Shown: one piece after another, positions 36,262-48,846 of the stretch
Position numbering within the stretch: the stretch's first letter is position 1
Layout of the letters: every line of letters begins with the position of its first letter
NCBI GenBank assembly: GCA_947179485.1
Contig: OX359249.1
Coordinates: forward strand, 9,424,001-9,488,000
DNA length: 64,000 nt
Direction of reading: 5' to 3'
DNA from: Allacma fusca
Lineage: Eukaryota; Arthropoda; Collembola; Symphypleona; Sminthuridae
Notes under the pieces: model-generated
Told to the model about the DNA's origin: nothing
Seen by the model: the letters and a program-made list of their open reading frames with translations, nothing else
Databases searched by the model: none
Made by a program: the position numbers and the translations under genes

Positions 36262-37650
36262 CAACAGTTGGTATTTTGTTAGAAGTGGCCGTTGGGCGTT
36301 GGGGCCGGGACAGTGTGTTGGGCACCTTGGCTATATACAGCTATACAGGCCCTATAAATACGCGATGATATAGGCGGGCTGGAAAGTGCAGAAGGTGAGG
36401 TGGGCGTGGGCAAGTGGGCACTGTGGGCAGAATAAAGGATAGACATTGTATAAATACTAGGCTAGAGGTTAGGAAGGCAACCATAACACACCCATTATGT
36501 ATAGGCAAGGAAAAGGAAGGGAGCCAACGTGCCAAGCGTTGCCGATCCTGTCAGAATGTGGTGCTGAAGGGTATACCATTCGGTGATTTTACATACAAGA
36601 TAATCGGTAAGAGCAAATGCATTCGCTGGCTGAAAGTAGGATTGGACCACATCAAACGTTTTATTGGAATCTGGTTTTGGGGTTGTTGGTAAATACAGAA
36701 TAAGGAACAATAGAAATGTTTTGTGCTGTTCGATAAATAAATAGAACTTGCATAGTTAGAAATGCAAATGCAGTATTACTTAATCACATAGGTAGCACTA
36801 CTCAAATGCACTTCAAAACTAGGCAAGGTGTTGGGCAAGGTTATATAAATAAATAAATATATATACAGTATTATATCAATATTGGTCACGATTGTCAACG
36901 CTGGCCCAATATTGCACCAACGGACATTTTTAGCAAATCGCCAACTGGGCTTGAAGTTCAAACTGATCTAAGACGGCTAATTCTTATTGTTGGCGAAATG
37001 TTGGCCCATGACCCATGGTAATTGTTGACTGGGAAACTTACACTATATTAAAAGCAGTACTGCTGTTATAGGTTAGTTATTATTTTTATTATACTAGGTA
37101 TAGTGGAGGCTTGCGAGGTTTGCAAAAATCCGTACAGTAGTGCATGGGCTTTTTTTTGCAAAATATATGTAAATATAATATAAATAAATATTTTAATTTA
37201 TGTAACACAACATATCATATACGCATGTTGCAATTTGCAATGAAATGAAAGTCCTATTTATTGACACCACAAAATGTTTATAACATAGTTTTCTATGGAA
37301 GTGAAAATTGTCAAAAATTAACGCTTTACCTTTGATTTTGATATTTGGGGAAAAGTGTAAGAAAACATGCACGAATAAAAGTTAAATCCGTCAAATTCAA
37401 AGATTAACAAAAAATTATTCATTTGCAATCTGCACTGCATTCTGCAATGCTGTAAAATGTACATAAGTACGACAACAACAAACCACAGCCACATCCAACT
37501 GATTATCCGAAAATCCGATTTCGGTTTCATACCTTTCCTCCCTTATCATCATCAGTAGTACAATTTCCTATAATTATTACAGCCCCCACTTCGCTTTCTT
37601 AGGAAACTGCTATTATACTTTTTTTCACGAAACCTTGACGAAGATGGATC
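36262..37650. other. Spacer between the hAT element and SPEF2
   Basis: About 1.4 kb without a supported gene. A frame at 36414-36692 contains two close cysteine pairs but has no ATG-plus-splice support or family resemblance I can name. The SPEF2 promoter is expected toward the right end. Confidence 0.55.
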
Positions 37651-37804
37651 CTAAAGTTTTCAATTAAGAATCTAAGTTATTACTCAGTCTTTTTGAATTG
37701 AGTATTGACCATTTAAAGAACTGGAGCCTAAAGTTTTCAATTAAGAATCTAAGTTATTACTCAGTCTTTTTGAATTGAGTATTGACCATTTAAAGAACTG
37801 GAGC
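37651..37804. repeat. Perfect 77-bp tandem duplication upstream of SPEF2
   Basis: 37651-37727 (starting CTAAAGTTTTCAATTAAG, ending AAAGAACTGGAGC) is repeated without a visible mismatch at 37728-37804. The second copy ends 85 bases before the SPEF2 start codon, so the duplication lies in its 5' UTR or core promoter. Confidence 0.95.
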
Positions 37805-37889
37805 CACCATTTTGATCATTTGTGTAACTGGAAATAATATATTCACATCAGGTTCTAGGTTTTATATATTGAATCAAAATAATTCCATC

Positions 37890-40800
37890 ATGGGGGAGTT
37901 TTTGATGCATTGGATAGAAAATAAACTTGGCCTGAACCTGCCATTCTTTCAAGGTATAAATAATTATTCATTTTAAATTCACAATGAAGACTTTTATGGT
38001 ATTTGACATTGTATTGTAAATATAATATTGTATTTTGTGATCACTTCCATAGATCCGCAAAAATTTAGGAAGGCCATGTCAAACGGTTACTTAGTTGGAG
38101 AAATTTTGAGGAAATACAATGTTATAAGCGATGACCAGTGCATCTCCCTTAAAAAGACACTGTAATCATAAAATCTCTAACAGTTGAATTATTGCATTCG
38201 GAATTATACCTCCTCAAAAATTCCAGGAACTTTACTCGGACTGAGCCTTTGCTAATTGTAAGTTCATATAAAATTATTCATATTTGGTCTAAAACATGTG
38301 TCGTTAAAAATTTTAGGAACAACAAATGCTCCGTGAAAAATATGCAGTACATACACAAATGGTTGCGGGACAATGGACTCGGCACGGATTTTCAGGAACT
38401 GTTGGCCATTGTGGAGGTTTGAAAAAGTTTGTTCAGAAACCCAAATGTGTTCATCCTGTGTAATATCAGTAGGTCTTGTAAAAGCTATTTTAATGAAAAA
38501 CAGGAAGAACCTGGAGCTGCAGTACGATTCATTTATCGTCTATACCTTTGGCTGGAATCACCAAAAGGATTTACCATCGCGGGGTTCAAACCAATGCCAA
38601 ACCTTCAGAAATACCTGAGGCATACGGCAATAGGTGAGGAGGATTCCAGTGCCTGCGGTAGACCCAAATCAACGAAAGTTGAATTTAAACCATGGGAATC
38701 TTTGGCAGAACGAAATCGACAAGCGATGGAAGCAGGAGATAACATTCAGTTTACCAGTGAAATGAAACAACATATTTATTATGATGTTCCTCTACAGGTT
38801 CATTTTAAAATTTGTTGAGAAACATTATGAAAATTATTACCTATATACAGTAATCATTACCTCATCAAGTGAAACTAGAGTAACAGTTAATGTCTGACAT
38901 GCAATTGCAGCCTCCAGTTCTGCTGAACGTAAAGCTGGGTAGTGGTAATAACGAAGGTAATGACACCGAAGATCTGTACTATGATTTTCGGAGCAAGAGG
39001 AAGTCTCCAGAAAAAGCGGAGTCAAGTGGTCCAGAGATTGACTGGAAAAGTCAGATTCCACAACCAGTGACAATTTGTAGCTTTGGACGGTAATAGTAAA
39101 TACTACTCCTCCACTCAGCAGAACTACGTCAGGGTCAAATGAGACTTCTTAACCTTATGACCCGGACTTGTCCACTTGAGCTGAAACATTCTCATCTACT
39201 AGCTGTTTACAAAAATATTGGTTATTTATTTTGCTATGTTCACGATTTCTTGAATTTTCCGCAGTCCGCATCCAACCAAACAACAACAAAACAACAAGGC
39301 TTGGGTAAACAAGGCTTGTTTACCCACGGAATACTCCAATACAGAAATAAAATCTTCAATGAATGAAATGAAGAAATTTAATGAAGTTGTTCAACATAGC
39401 TTGGTATCAATATTAGTTTTATTTATACGTTTTTTGGTAAAACTGGAGAAAATATATCACATATATGAAATTGTTGACACTTGAACAGGATAAGCAGCCT
39501 GCTATCGTAAAAGTCTACGAAAACGGACTGGGAGATCCCGAAGATTACAGAAAAAGTCTGTTAGAAATGAAGAAAAAATTATCGGATGAACAAAAGTTAG
39601 CGAATGAAAGAGCCAGTTACAGGAAGAGCCTCACCTGCAAACTCCAAACAGCAATGGCTGAGGAGTCGGTAAAAATACAAACATGCAAAAACATTTACGT
39701 TTCGTCTTTCCATTCATACTCCATAACAAAGGCATTAAATGATCTCAAAGAGCAAAAAGCTGGATGAAGAAATTTTAAACAAACTGTCAAATCTTCCGTC
39801 TCGGGAAAAAAATCTAGCGGAATTTGTAAGTTCTCTTCATGGCTTGAAGCAGTGTTTTGTGGATCATAAAGTATACGAAGAGAAACAATTGGCAGATTAC
39901 CGAAGTATGGATGTTTTAAAAGAGATGAGCTTAGTTGATGTAAGCATAATTTTGGAGAGTTGATATGATTATATGTAGGCGCAGTCAAGGCAAACTGTTT
40001 CTATAAGGGATGAGTGTCCAAGGGAGTCACCAGTCGCAATTCATTAAATACATGACACCAGAACTTCTTCCGGAAATAAATCCGAAGAAGCTTTGAAAAG
40101 AGTATACTAGCTGGAACTCTCTCATACACGTTCTTTTGGAACGCACTTAATGAACTTTTAATGAAACAAAAATGCAGACCCATTTACCGTCCCTTGTATT
40201 AGGAATCTACTAAGTATGTAATAACGTGTTGGTAATAATTCCTTAATTATCTCAATGTTTTTTGCCTGAAATATTGCAGCAAAAAGAAATACTTCGACGG
40301 TGTTTAGCTAAAAAAGATGTTGATTTCAAAGCATGCGTTGAGAGTGAAACCATTCGTGCACAGCAAGCTGCTTTATCCCAAAAGGTTGCAACCGATGTCA
40401 GTGGTATACTCGATCATCTCTTGGATTTGGTGATTAAAATAGCAACTTTTCGGGATACTGCTAAAACGTAAGGAAGAACGCCTCTGCGCGACATGCAGCC
40501 AAACATGTTAATTATTTGGCACAGCTGAAGTTAATTGTACATGTAATATCAACTGATTTAGTGATCCACCAGACGCTTTGTTAGAAGAATGGAAAGAGGA
40601 ATTTCACCGAGCAGACGCTCTACAAGAAGCGAACGAAGCGTCCGCTGAAAGAGAAACAATGTCCATGTTGGATGACATTCGTGTCAAAGAATACTTGTTT
40701 AGGGAAGCTGCTTGGAATGTAGAAGTTCCTACATCTGGGGACTTCAAGGAAAATTACATTCTGAAGAAAATAGTCGCATACGTCCTCGAAGGTCTCTATC

Positions 40801-43800
40801 CTCCTCCAATTCCTGACCCAACTCTACCACCACCTGAGTTCGTTGGTGCTGTTGCTGTTACTGGAGTCAATTTCCAGTGGGTTGCTTCGATAGTTCGAGA
40901 GTCTTTACTGAAAGTTGCGGAACGTAAGATTATTTTGAAATGAATAGCATAACTAAGAAAATCCTTATTCACGGTTAGAATGCTCCTGGTAATAAAATGT
41001 CAATAATAGTTCCTCATGATCAGGTGTGCGTAAGTGCGCACTCAAGTTACTAGCCGGAATTTGAGATATGAGTTCGGTCCACAAGTTAACGTTCTCAAGA
41101 GTGTGAATTAGTGGTCACAATTACTTGTTGGACCAAACTTTGGTCTAAAGGCACACTGGATTATCAAGATAGAGAGCGACTTACAGAACATCACTCTTGA
41201 GGAACTATGATGTTCAAACTTTGCAACCTTTAGCATTTGCTTTTACTGTAGAGTATCATTGGTGATCGGTTTGCTTTTATGTTCTTCCTGTTTAGCTTTC
41301 TCCTTGTCTCTACACATTCTGGACGTGACTCTTGTGGTTCAAGAAGCTGTAAAAGCATACTCTACTGCCCTTGCTCTGTCTGCCGATGCTGAAATGCTAA
41401 ATGGTAATTTCCAAATGTATTCATCTTTTCCAGGCGAAGTAGAAGGGGAGGAATTTGAGACTCTGTGGAGTCGTTCTCGGAAGCCTGAATTAGAAACAGG
41501 AAACACGGATGAGGAGGAAGAGACTGATGCTAGTGATGTGCTTGAGAACCCGGAGTCAGTGGTAAAGTTTGAGCAAGGATTACCTCAGAGTAAGGAATTG
41601 ACTGAAACAAACTATCTAAATAATAGTAACCCTGAGGATAAAATATCTCTGTCGAACGATACTAAAAATATTCCACGAGCTCGTAAGAGCCCAGTTAAAA
41701 TAACAAATAACTCAGAATCGAATCCAAGTGGGGTCCCACCGGACTATGAAGAAATAAATGACGAAGCTGTTTCTCCATTAAATTATGAGCTTCCCACAAA
41801 TGAGAAAGAAGTTACAGAAAATACTTTAAAGGAAGCGTTAGCAAGGAAGCAGCGAAGGAATACTAACCAAAAGAAGAGTAAAGACTCGCAGTATTATTCA
41901 GAACCTCCGGAACACTCTCAAGTCTATGAGATTGTGAGAGAGTCTTTTGGACCTATGCTTGACGCTACGACAGAAGATGATCTTCAAATTCTCTTCAGTC
42001 CTCAGGACCAACCCGAATCGTGGCCCGAGTTTGTGAAACTGGGAAGGATTGCTTGGGATCAGCTCTTGACAGGGTACCCTGTCAGTGACTGGCTCGTGGC
42101 AAAAATCGTGGCTGAAAGGATGAGGTACGTACGTATTTATACGGAATGTGGCTACTCATGGCTCATGAGTATCTGCAATAATTATTGACGCAAGAGCGTG
42201 TGTTCAATTTTTAATATCTTAATGGCATCTGCTTGTTGGTGCCTGTACTTTTGTAATATCAATAAAATGACTTCACATGTGAGGACCTACAGCTTACCCT
42301 CTCATAAGGATAAGATATTAGAAAAGCCCAGGTCATTTCGTCTTTGAAGAGGCAAGATGATTTTGTACAGCATGTAGATCATTTTACCTCTTCAGCGAAG
42401 AATAATACCTCAGGAGCAATTACAGATATTTTTGTTAGTAATGCTCCTGATTTTTGCGTAGACATTACCCAGCAAACAGCTACGTGATCGTTCTCAACTA
42501 CCCCCAGGCAATGTGTCAAACCGTATATTTAGAGGATACAATCAGAGAAAATGATTTGCCCAGACCTCCCTGTTATCATCATGTGGACACTCTGATTGAA
42601 GAGTTCAAGAAGCTTCGTAGTGACGAAGGTAGGCCTTCGTATTAAACGCCAGTACTTGTACCATTTCCATTGGAATTTTGTAAGAAAGCAAAGCTTCCCA
42701 TTTGCGCTCCCGAGATACCGGTGAAACCAGGTTTTCGGGCTAATCAGATTTAATTCCATTTTGATGTGGAATTCAGGCTACTTGTTCTCCATGCAGATTT
42801 TGTCAATTTTTTATGAACAATACTTGGATTGTTTCAAAAATGGCAACACCTGTCTTTGAGCGTTGACATGTTCTGACCACTAATTCTGGAGCGATAGCGC
42901 TTCCTACGCTGATTGCAAAACTGATTCCAGATTGCAAAGCTTTCAAATTAAAAAGGGTTTACGTATGCATGTGCAGTATAAACTCAGCAGTGTCCCCAAA
43001 TATGCTACCATTTACATGTTTAAATGCGTGATCTTACTCATTACGGGAATTACACCCATGGCATTATCTGAGCAAAATTGTTTTTTAAGTTGGCCCTCTC
43101 ATGAAATCAGCCGGGCAAGCTCTGGCAACTAATAAAGCTCAACATGAGTCTTTCTTGTTCAAGTACAACAACGAGCAACGCGTCCCAGGTGAAGCATTTC
43201 GAAGCTTTCTGGATGCTGTTATCATCGCTGATATTAACCATGAACAAATATGTGATCCGCGGGTTATCAACAATTGTAAGGTTTTTTTACAACCGTTTTG
43301 TTTCTAGTAATATTTGTTAGCAGGGGTGGATTAATAAAATATTTTTTACCCTGGCCCTAAGCCTCAAAATGAATTTGTGGGCCTTTCCACTTGCAATATG
43401 GGGGGGGGGGGCTTCGTTAATTTGTTTTTACCCTGGCCGGACCAGGGTGGGCCACCCCATACATTTACCCCTGTTTGTTAGGTACTTTAAATACAGTATC
43501 TTTGTTCCTGTATTATTAGTGGATGAAGCGCAAGAAAGAATGATCCGTAAAAAAGATGGCGATACGGTGGAGGAAAAATTAGATGTTTTAAGACATCTGT
43601 CATATCTTCAACTGAAGAAGTTTTATCTGGACCTAGGGTTGGCATACGTGCTGGATTTGGGGGTTCAGTCGGAGCCTTAGTAAGTAAAATATGTTTTTTC
43701 AGCATTAAAATGTTTGTGTCCGGTACTAGCTGCATTAAATGATACAATGTTTGAGATTTTAGGACATTAAAAGAGGATCAAGCTTAGAAAATGGGGCAGA

Positions 43801-46800
43801 GTTTTTCCTACCTGGATTTTCGTGGTAGTAGATAGTAAAAGCGTCAGGCTAGAGATCCATATTTGAACTTTCTAGGTTGGGTTTATGAAAATTAAATGCT
43901 ATATTTGATTTGACGGTTACATTCTAGCAGTCAGAAATAATTTGTTCATAATAAACAAAGAATAAATTATTTCGTTTGAAGAATTAAAGCTAGAAAAATG
44001 CCACGTTAAAGTGTAGTAAACGGAAATTACGGATACGTAGGATTCTATAATTGAGTACAAGTTCAAGTCGTGGTCAGGTTTTGTTTAAAAATTCATTATT
44101 TGAATCATATTCGTTTCTTCAATTGTGTTTGTCTTTTTTGGATTATAAGACCAGAAGATAGCTCAGGTTTGTGATTTAACTTGTAGTTTATAATATTTTG
44201 GGCTATTTAATCCCATCTAGTTACTTGGCTTTGAAGGAGCTCATGGAACAAATAATTGCTGTCAAGTACGATAGCCGTCTTGGGTACGAGTACCCAGGTG
44301 AAGTCATACCTGAAATGGATGGAGTTAACAGTGAAGAGGAAGAAGTCAGCACTACACCTTTAGTTGATCCAAATGAAGACGAATCGGAAATGCAAGATTC
44401 TGAAAGGGAACCACGTTCTCCTGATAAGAAAAAGAAAAAGGGGTACTTTGCGTGAAAAACTATTTAATAAAATTAATGCTGAAAAATTTGTGCATAGATA
44501 TTTTTGTACCTATATCCGCCTTTTACTGTCGATATAGTTCGCTATACGTACACTGCCTCAACAATGTATGCACAAAAATGTTTTATTTATGAATAGCAAA
44601 GGAAAAGACAAAGGTAGCAAAGAAAAGGGCAAAGGTAGCAAAGAAAAGGGCAAAAAGAAGTCAAAGGAGAAGAAAAAGTCAAAAGAGAAGAAAGGTGGCG
44701 ATAGTAAGACCAAACTGAAGAAAAAAGATAAAAGTGGCAAGAAGGAGAAGAAAGCGAAATCCAAGAAAAAAGACTTCGATGCTACTTCTGAAGGTATGCA
44801 TATAGTCTTTAAATACCTAAAGTAATAACATCCAGCGTCAATATGCAGCTATATAATAACCAGATATCAAAGCTTTGTTCAAGTTATATGGTTCAGCCGA
44901 CTTGCACTCTCGAGCTTGATTATTCCAGTGAAGAGTACTTTAATAATATCGACCTTGGAAAGGATAACCTTTAAAAGTTTTTGTACACAATTCAAGGCCT
45001 TATACTGATATTTGAGTCTATTAAAAAGCCGAATTTGCGAATCTTGGATCTTCTGGTTGTTAATCCAACTTGATTCAGACTTAGATTCTGAATCTCGGTC
45101 AGACAAACTTCAAAGAAGTTCTTTTTAGGGTATCGCCCCTAATAGGTACTAAGTTACCTGAATGGCCAGTTATTAAGTGTAAATTCAAGTAAAAATCTTC
45201 AAATTTTGCAGAGGAGGAATGGAGCGCCGAAGAAGAAATGCAAATTGAAGGACCTCCTCCAGAATTATCCCCACAGCCTTCTCCAGCAATTTATTATAAC
45301 ATTAAACCTGAAGATTTGGCTGTAAGACTGTTTGCCATTTTTCAAATTATTTTTTAAAACCGGGTGAGATAAAATTTAAACTGATTTTGTCTTAGGTATT
45401 AGGAAACTTCTGGACTAACATGGAAGAGCGCTATATCCGGGGGATTCGTGATGCCCTGAATGAAATTCGACATTCCCACGATCGTGTAGCCATGTTTGCT
45501 GACCAATTTCGTTCGAACCTGAGGGACTTCTTGGAACGGCCAGATAACAAGCAAAGTCTACTAGTACAGTAAGTTCTTAATGGAAATTTGATTGAGAATG
45601 TTGAAATTACAAAGATATTTTACACACTTCAGGTGAAGTAATACTTTCAAGATTGCGTACCAATTTTCCGAATTCATTGACCTAGGTAAAAATTTGTGGC
45701 TACATACATCTGTCAAAAGACTTACAATCAGACAAATTCAGGAGGTTTTGCGAGAAGGTAACTATTTTTCTTAAGAAAAGGCTTTATCACTTTAATTGCC
45801 TCACTTACTTCTTATTTTGTATTTGAATCGGAAAAATGCATACATTTTCGTCACATCTTTGATAAATGTGACCACAAATTTTGGCTTGAGATATTGAAAT
45901 ATGACAATCTGAAAGTTTGCTACAAAATATGGGAGGTGAACATTTTAGGACATTCGCCTTCGCCCACTGAGTTGGCAACGGCGAACTGCTTCTTCACAAC
46001 TTTTACACGGAGCTTAAAATAAATGCTATATTTGCGGAATAACGCTTAATTATTCCAGATTCCAAGAAAAATTTAACCAGGTGAGTAGCTACATTCGTGG
46101 GGACTACGAGGTAAAGGCAGAGCTTCATAATCGGGTGTCAGAGCTTAGGGAGAGACTCAGTGCAATTTGTGATGAGAGGCATGATGAAGCAGTGCAAGAG
46201 GTGTTCTCGATCTTAAGTCAGGGTTATTTAGAAGGAGAAATAGAGATACTCACGAACCTATTCATAACATTAATCCAAATGGAGGCAGATCACTACTGTG
46301 ATGTCATCCAATTCATCAATGATTTTTACTGCATGTCCGGACTAGTTAAACCTGAAACACTTCCTTGGTGTGATGTACTTCGCATTGAACTCGTCTCCCG
46401 CTCAAGATATGCCTCACGACAGTTCAATCACTTTCGTAATGATGGAGAAGAAGAGGAAGAGGAGGAAGATTTCCAAATGAATACTTTATCTCAAATGCTG
46501 AACAATAATTTGTTAACCACAGATCGTGACGTCTCTTCGTCAATGCAAGTACAATCATCTAGGGACCAGACGAAAAGTAATAAAGATACAAGCGCTAGAT
46601 CTACTAAAGGTTTTAAAAAACCGTTCAAGAGGTCAGAAAGTCTTGTGAACCCTTTCCCTTCTAAGCAACAGCCAGCAAAGCCAAGAAAGTCGACAAGTGA
46701 AAAACTAGTTGTTCCTGAAATTCCCATTGAGTTCCGTGGAGAGAGCGCTGAAGAAACAATTATTATCCCTCCACTGGAAGAAAATTCTAATTCTGCCCCT

Positions 46801-48699
46801 CCAGCCACGCGTCTTCTCGAAGGTTATTTTGGTGATGATGAAACTAATGACGAACAGAAAGCCCAGAAGTCCTTCAAAGAGAATGTGATATCTAATCATG
46901 AAATAAGCTTGGACTTTCTTCAGAGCATTCTCAGTAGAGTCTTTCAAAATCTCAATAAAGTAAGTAGGCTGTATCTCTTTATATTTACTACTTACTACTA
47001 AAGCTTGGTAGTATAAGGCGTGAAGTACAAGAAGGAAGTACCCATCAGGAAGTGCAGTACTCATTGCACTTGGGTTGGACACTCGGTTGTACTCATGTAC
47101 TGTATACTCTATCTTTAAACTCAAATGTACACTTTATTCACAAGTGGTCATCATTCAGTTTCTATTGCCAACATTTCGTTTTAAGTACTAGAATTTCATT
47201 CCGTATAGCACTAACGTAAAGTATGCTTGTGATATGATCATGTGCAGGTGGAAACATTTACTATGAACTACGTGCGAAGTACAGCTTCTGCTGCACAACC
47301 GGACGGAGTCGAAAATTTAATTCCCGAAGTATCACTACTTCAAGAACAGCCTGTAAAGAGTAAGGAGTCATTGAAGCCTTCTGCTTCTATAACGGGGAGC
47401 AAAAGCAAGAAGAAAAAGGATAAGGACGGTGGAAAGAAGAAAAAGAAGGGCAAGAGTAAAAGCCAGGAGGCTGTTTCGGAAGGAGGGAAAAAGGTGAAAA
47501 AAACGAAGAGTAAAAGCAAAGATAGTGGTTCGGAAGGAGAGAAAAAAAGCAAGAAGAAAAAAGGTAAAGGAAAGCACAGCGGTTCTGAAGATGAGAAAGG
47601 AAAGAAAAAAGGAAAGAAAAAAGGAAAAAAAGGTGCGAAAACAATTAGTGTTGATACTATTACAACAGTGAAACTGCCTCTAATGTCACCGGCTCCTCAA
47701 GTGCCTCACAATACACCCGTTGCAAAGAAAGATAAAGGAACAAAACGTACTGCAGAGTGGCAGCTAGCTGTTGAACTTGAAGGTTTGATTTAATTTTTCC
47801 ACACATTTCGTACCGTTTTTTAACCTTCAGTCCGTACTATTAAATGTGAAACTGTGCTCAAGTACAGTGAATACAAAAATCCGACCTACAAAACTTGTCC
47901 TGAACTAGAATTCTCAAGTAAATAATATACGAGAATCCAAAATCCAAACTTTAATTTTGAAATGAATATTGTCTGCAAGGATTTTGAACTTGAGAGTTCT
48001 GCTTGGGGAAAGTTCTTCACCATGAGTTTTCAAGGAAAAAGATTCCGGGCTTGAGCTTGACTTATTGTTAGTACTTGTCTTACTTTTTTATACAATATTA
48101 AACCTCTGACCAATCTGACCCCAACTTTTATACGCAAGCTTGAGCTGGTAAAATTTGAGAGGTTAAAACCAAAATGGTAAATGCATTCTAGTGCAGCTTT
48201 GGTTATTTTACTGTTTTCAGGCAAAAGAATCCGAATCCAGCTTGGCGTGATAGAGGAAAAGGCAAAGCAGGAATTACAGCAACTTAGAGAATGGCTACTG
48301 CAAATTATTTCTGTTGGGGAAAATGATGCTGCAATAGCTTACAAAGCTGAACTTCAGAAGTAATTTCTATGAATCCATATTTACAAGTATTCTCTAATGG
48401 AATATGGAAATTATAGTGCAATGAACAAAAATCTACGAGAATTTGGTCATTAATGTGTTTATTAGACTAACCGCTATAATATTTGTTCTAGTGTCCGCTC
48501 AGTGTGTGACCTGTTCCGTTTTGCAATTGAAAATGGAACTCCCGTTGACACGGATTTAACTCTGGATAAAGCACGGTTTTTAATTGGGTGCCAGAGTAGT
48601 GACCCTTCTCGGTGTCAGTCGTACCCTGATGGGGAAGAGTACGAGGAGCAGGGGTTGGCGTCTAACTATCAGTCAGAATATTTTATGGAGGACGAGTGA
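37890..48699 (+). CDS. SPEF2: SPEF2 (sperm flagellar protein 2/KPL2), 1,815 aa
   Basis: Large protein of the axonemal central apparatus (C1b projection), needed for sperm tails and motile cilia. Exons: 37890-37953, 38053-38161, 38227-38257, 38348-38416, 38504-38797, 38911-39066, 39489-39668, 39751-39939, 40280-40467, 40562-40923, 41296-42124, 42462-42628, 43111-43275, 43520-43679, 44221-44442, 44597-44793, 45212-45321, 45396-45568, 46059-46959, 47248-47782, 48221-48359, 48492-48699. All phases fit and the total, 1,815 residues, is close to human SPEF2 (about 1,820). The N-terminus (MGEFLMHWIENKLG, SNGYLVGEILRKYN, RFIYRLYLWLES) is the CH-like domain. Coiled coil follows in 39489-40467. An adenylate-kinase-like domain spans 41296-42628 (TGYPVSDWLVAKIVAERM), without a Walker A. 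Two Lys-rich blocks lie in 44597-44793 and 47400-47640. The donor at 39067 (GTGACA) and the stretch 39067-39488 are the weakest parts; a further exon could hide there. Confidence 0.9.
40958..41023 (+). pseudogene. Possible decayed P-loop exon of the SPEF2 adenylate-kinase domain
   Basis: Read in one frame, this piece gives KILIHG, a TAG stop, then NAPGNKMSIIVPHDQ, and it is bordered by AG before and GTGTGC after. It sits exactly where the Walker A exon is expected in SPEF2, and KILIHG resembles the beta strand before a P-loop. The stop, and the fact that the flanking exons join in phase without it, suggest a dead exon. The resemblance may be chance. Confidence 0.35.
43321..43473. mobile_element. 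hAT-type MITE, 153 bp, inside a SPEF2 intron
   Basis: Starts CAGGGGTGGATTAATAAAAT and ends CATTTACCCCTG. It is flanked by a perfect 8-bp duplication TTTGTTAG (43313-43320 and 43474-43481). It has a run of ten G in its middle and no coding capacity. It lies between SPEF2 exons ending at 43275 and starting at 43520, so splicing sites are untouched. It belongs to the same family as 22605-22697. Confidence 0.9.
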
Positions 48700-48840
48700 T
48701 TTTGATTGCAATCAAGGTTTCGGAATTCGAAACGCTGCTTATGTTGTTACAAAACTTCAATAGCTATAGCTGCATAATCGTGGCTAAATAACTTATTATA
48801 ACATCGCATTTTATTCTTACAAAAGTTAAAAGAAAGTACC

Positions 48841-48846
48841 AATAAA
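48841..48846 (+). terminator. Candidate polyadenylation signal of SPEF2
   Basis: AATAAA 142 bases after the SPEF2 stop codon. Confidence 0.55.

Noticed and set aside
36414-36692. A 92-codon frame with CRSCQNVV
   Set aside because: Two cysteine pairs alone do not make a domain, and no flanking exon or family resemblance was found.
39067-39488. An additional SPEF2 exon using the donor at 39089 (GGACG|GTAATA)
   Set aside because: This donor leaves phase 2, while the next good acceptor (39489) needs phase 0, and I found no in-frame exon between them. The GTGACA donor at 39067 fits, so I used it, but the point remains open.
47340-47644. Minus-strand Phe/Leu/Ser-rich frames
   Set aside because: Complement of the Lys-rich SPEF2 exon (AAG/AAA read backwards gives CTT/TTT); no independent support.
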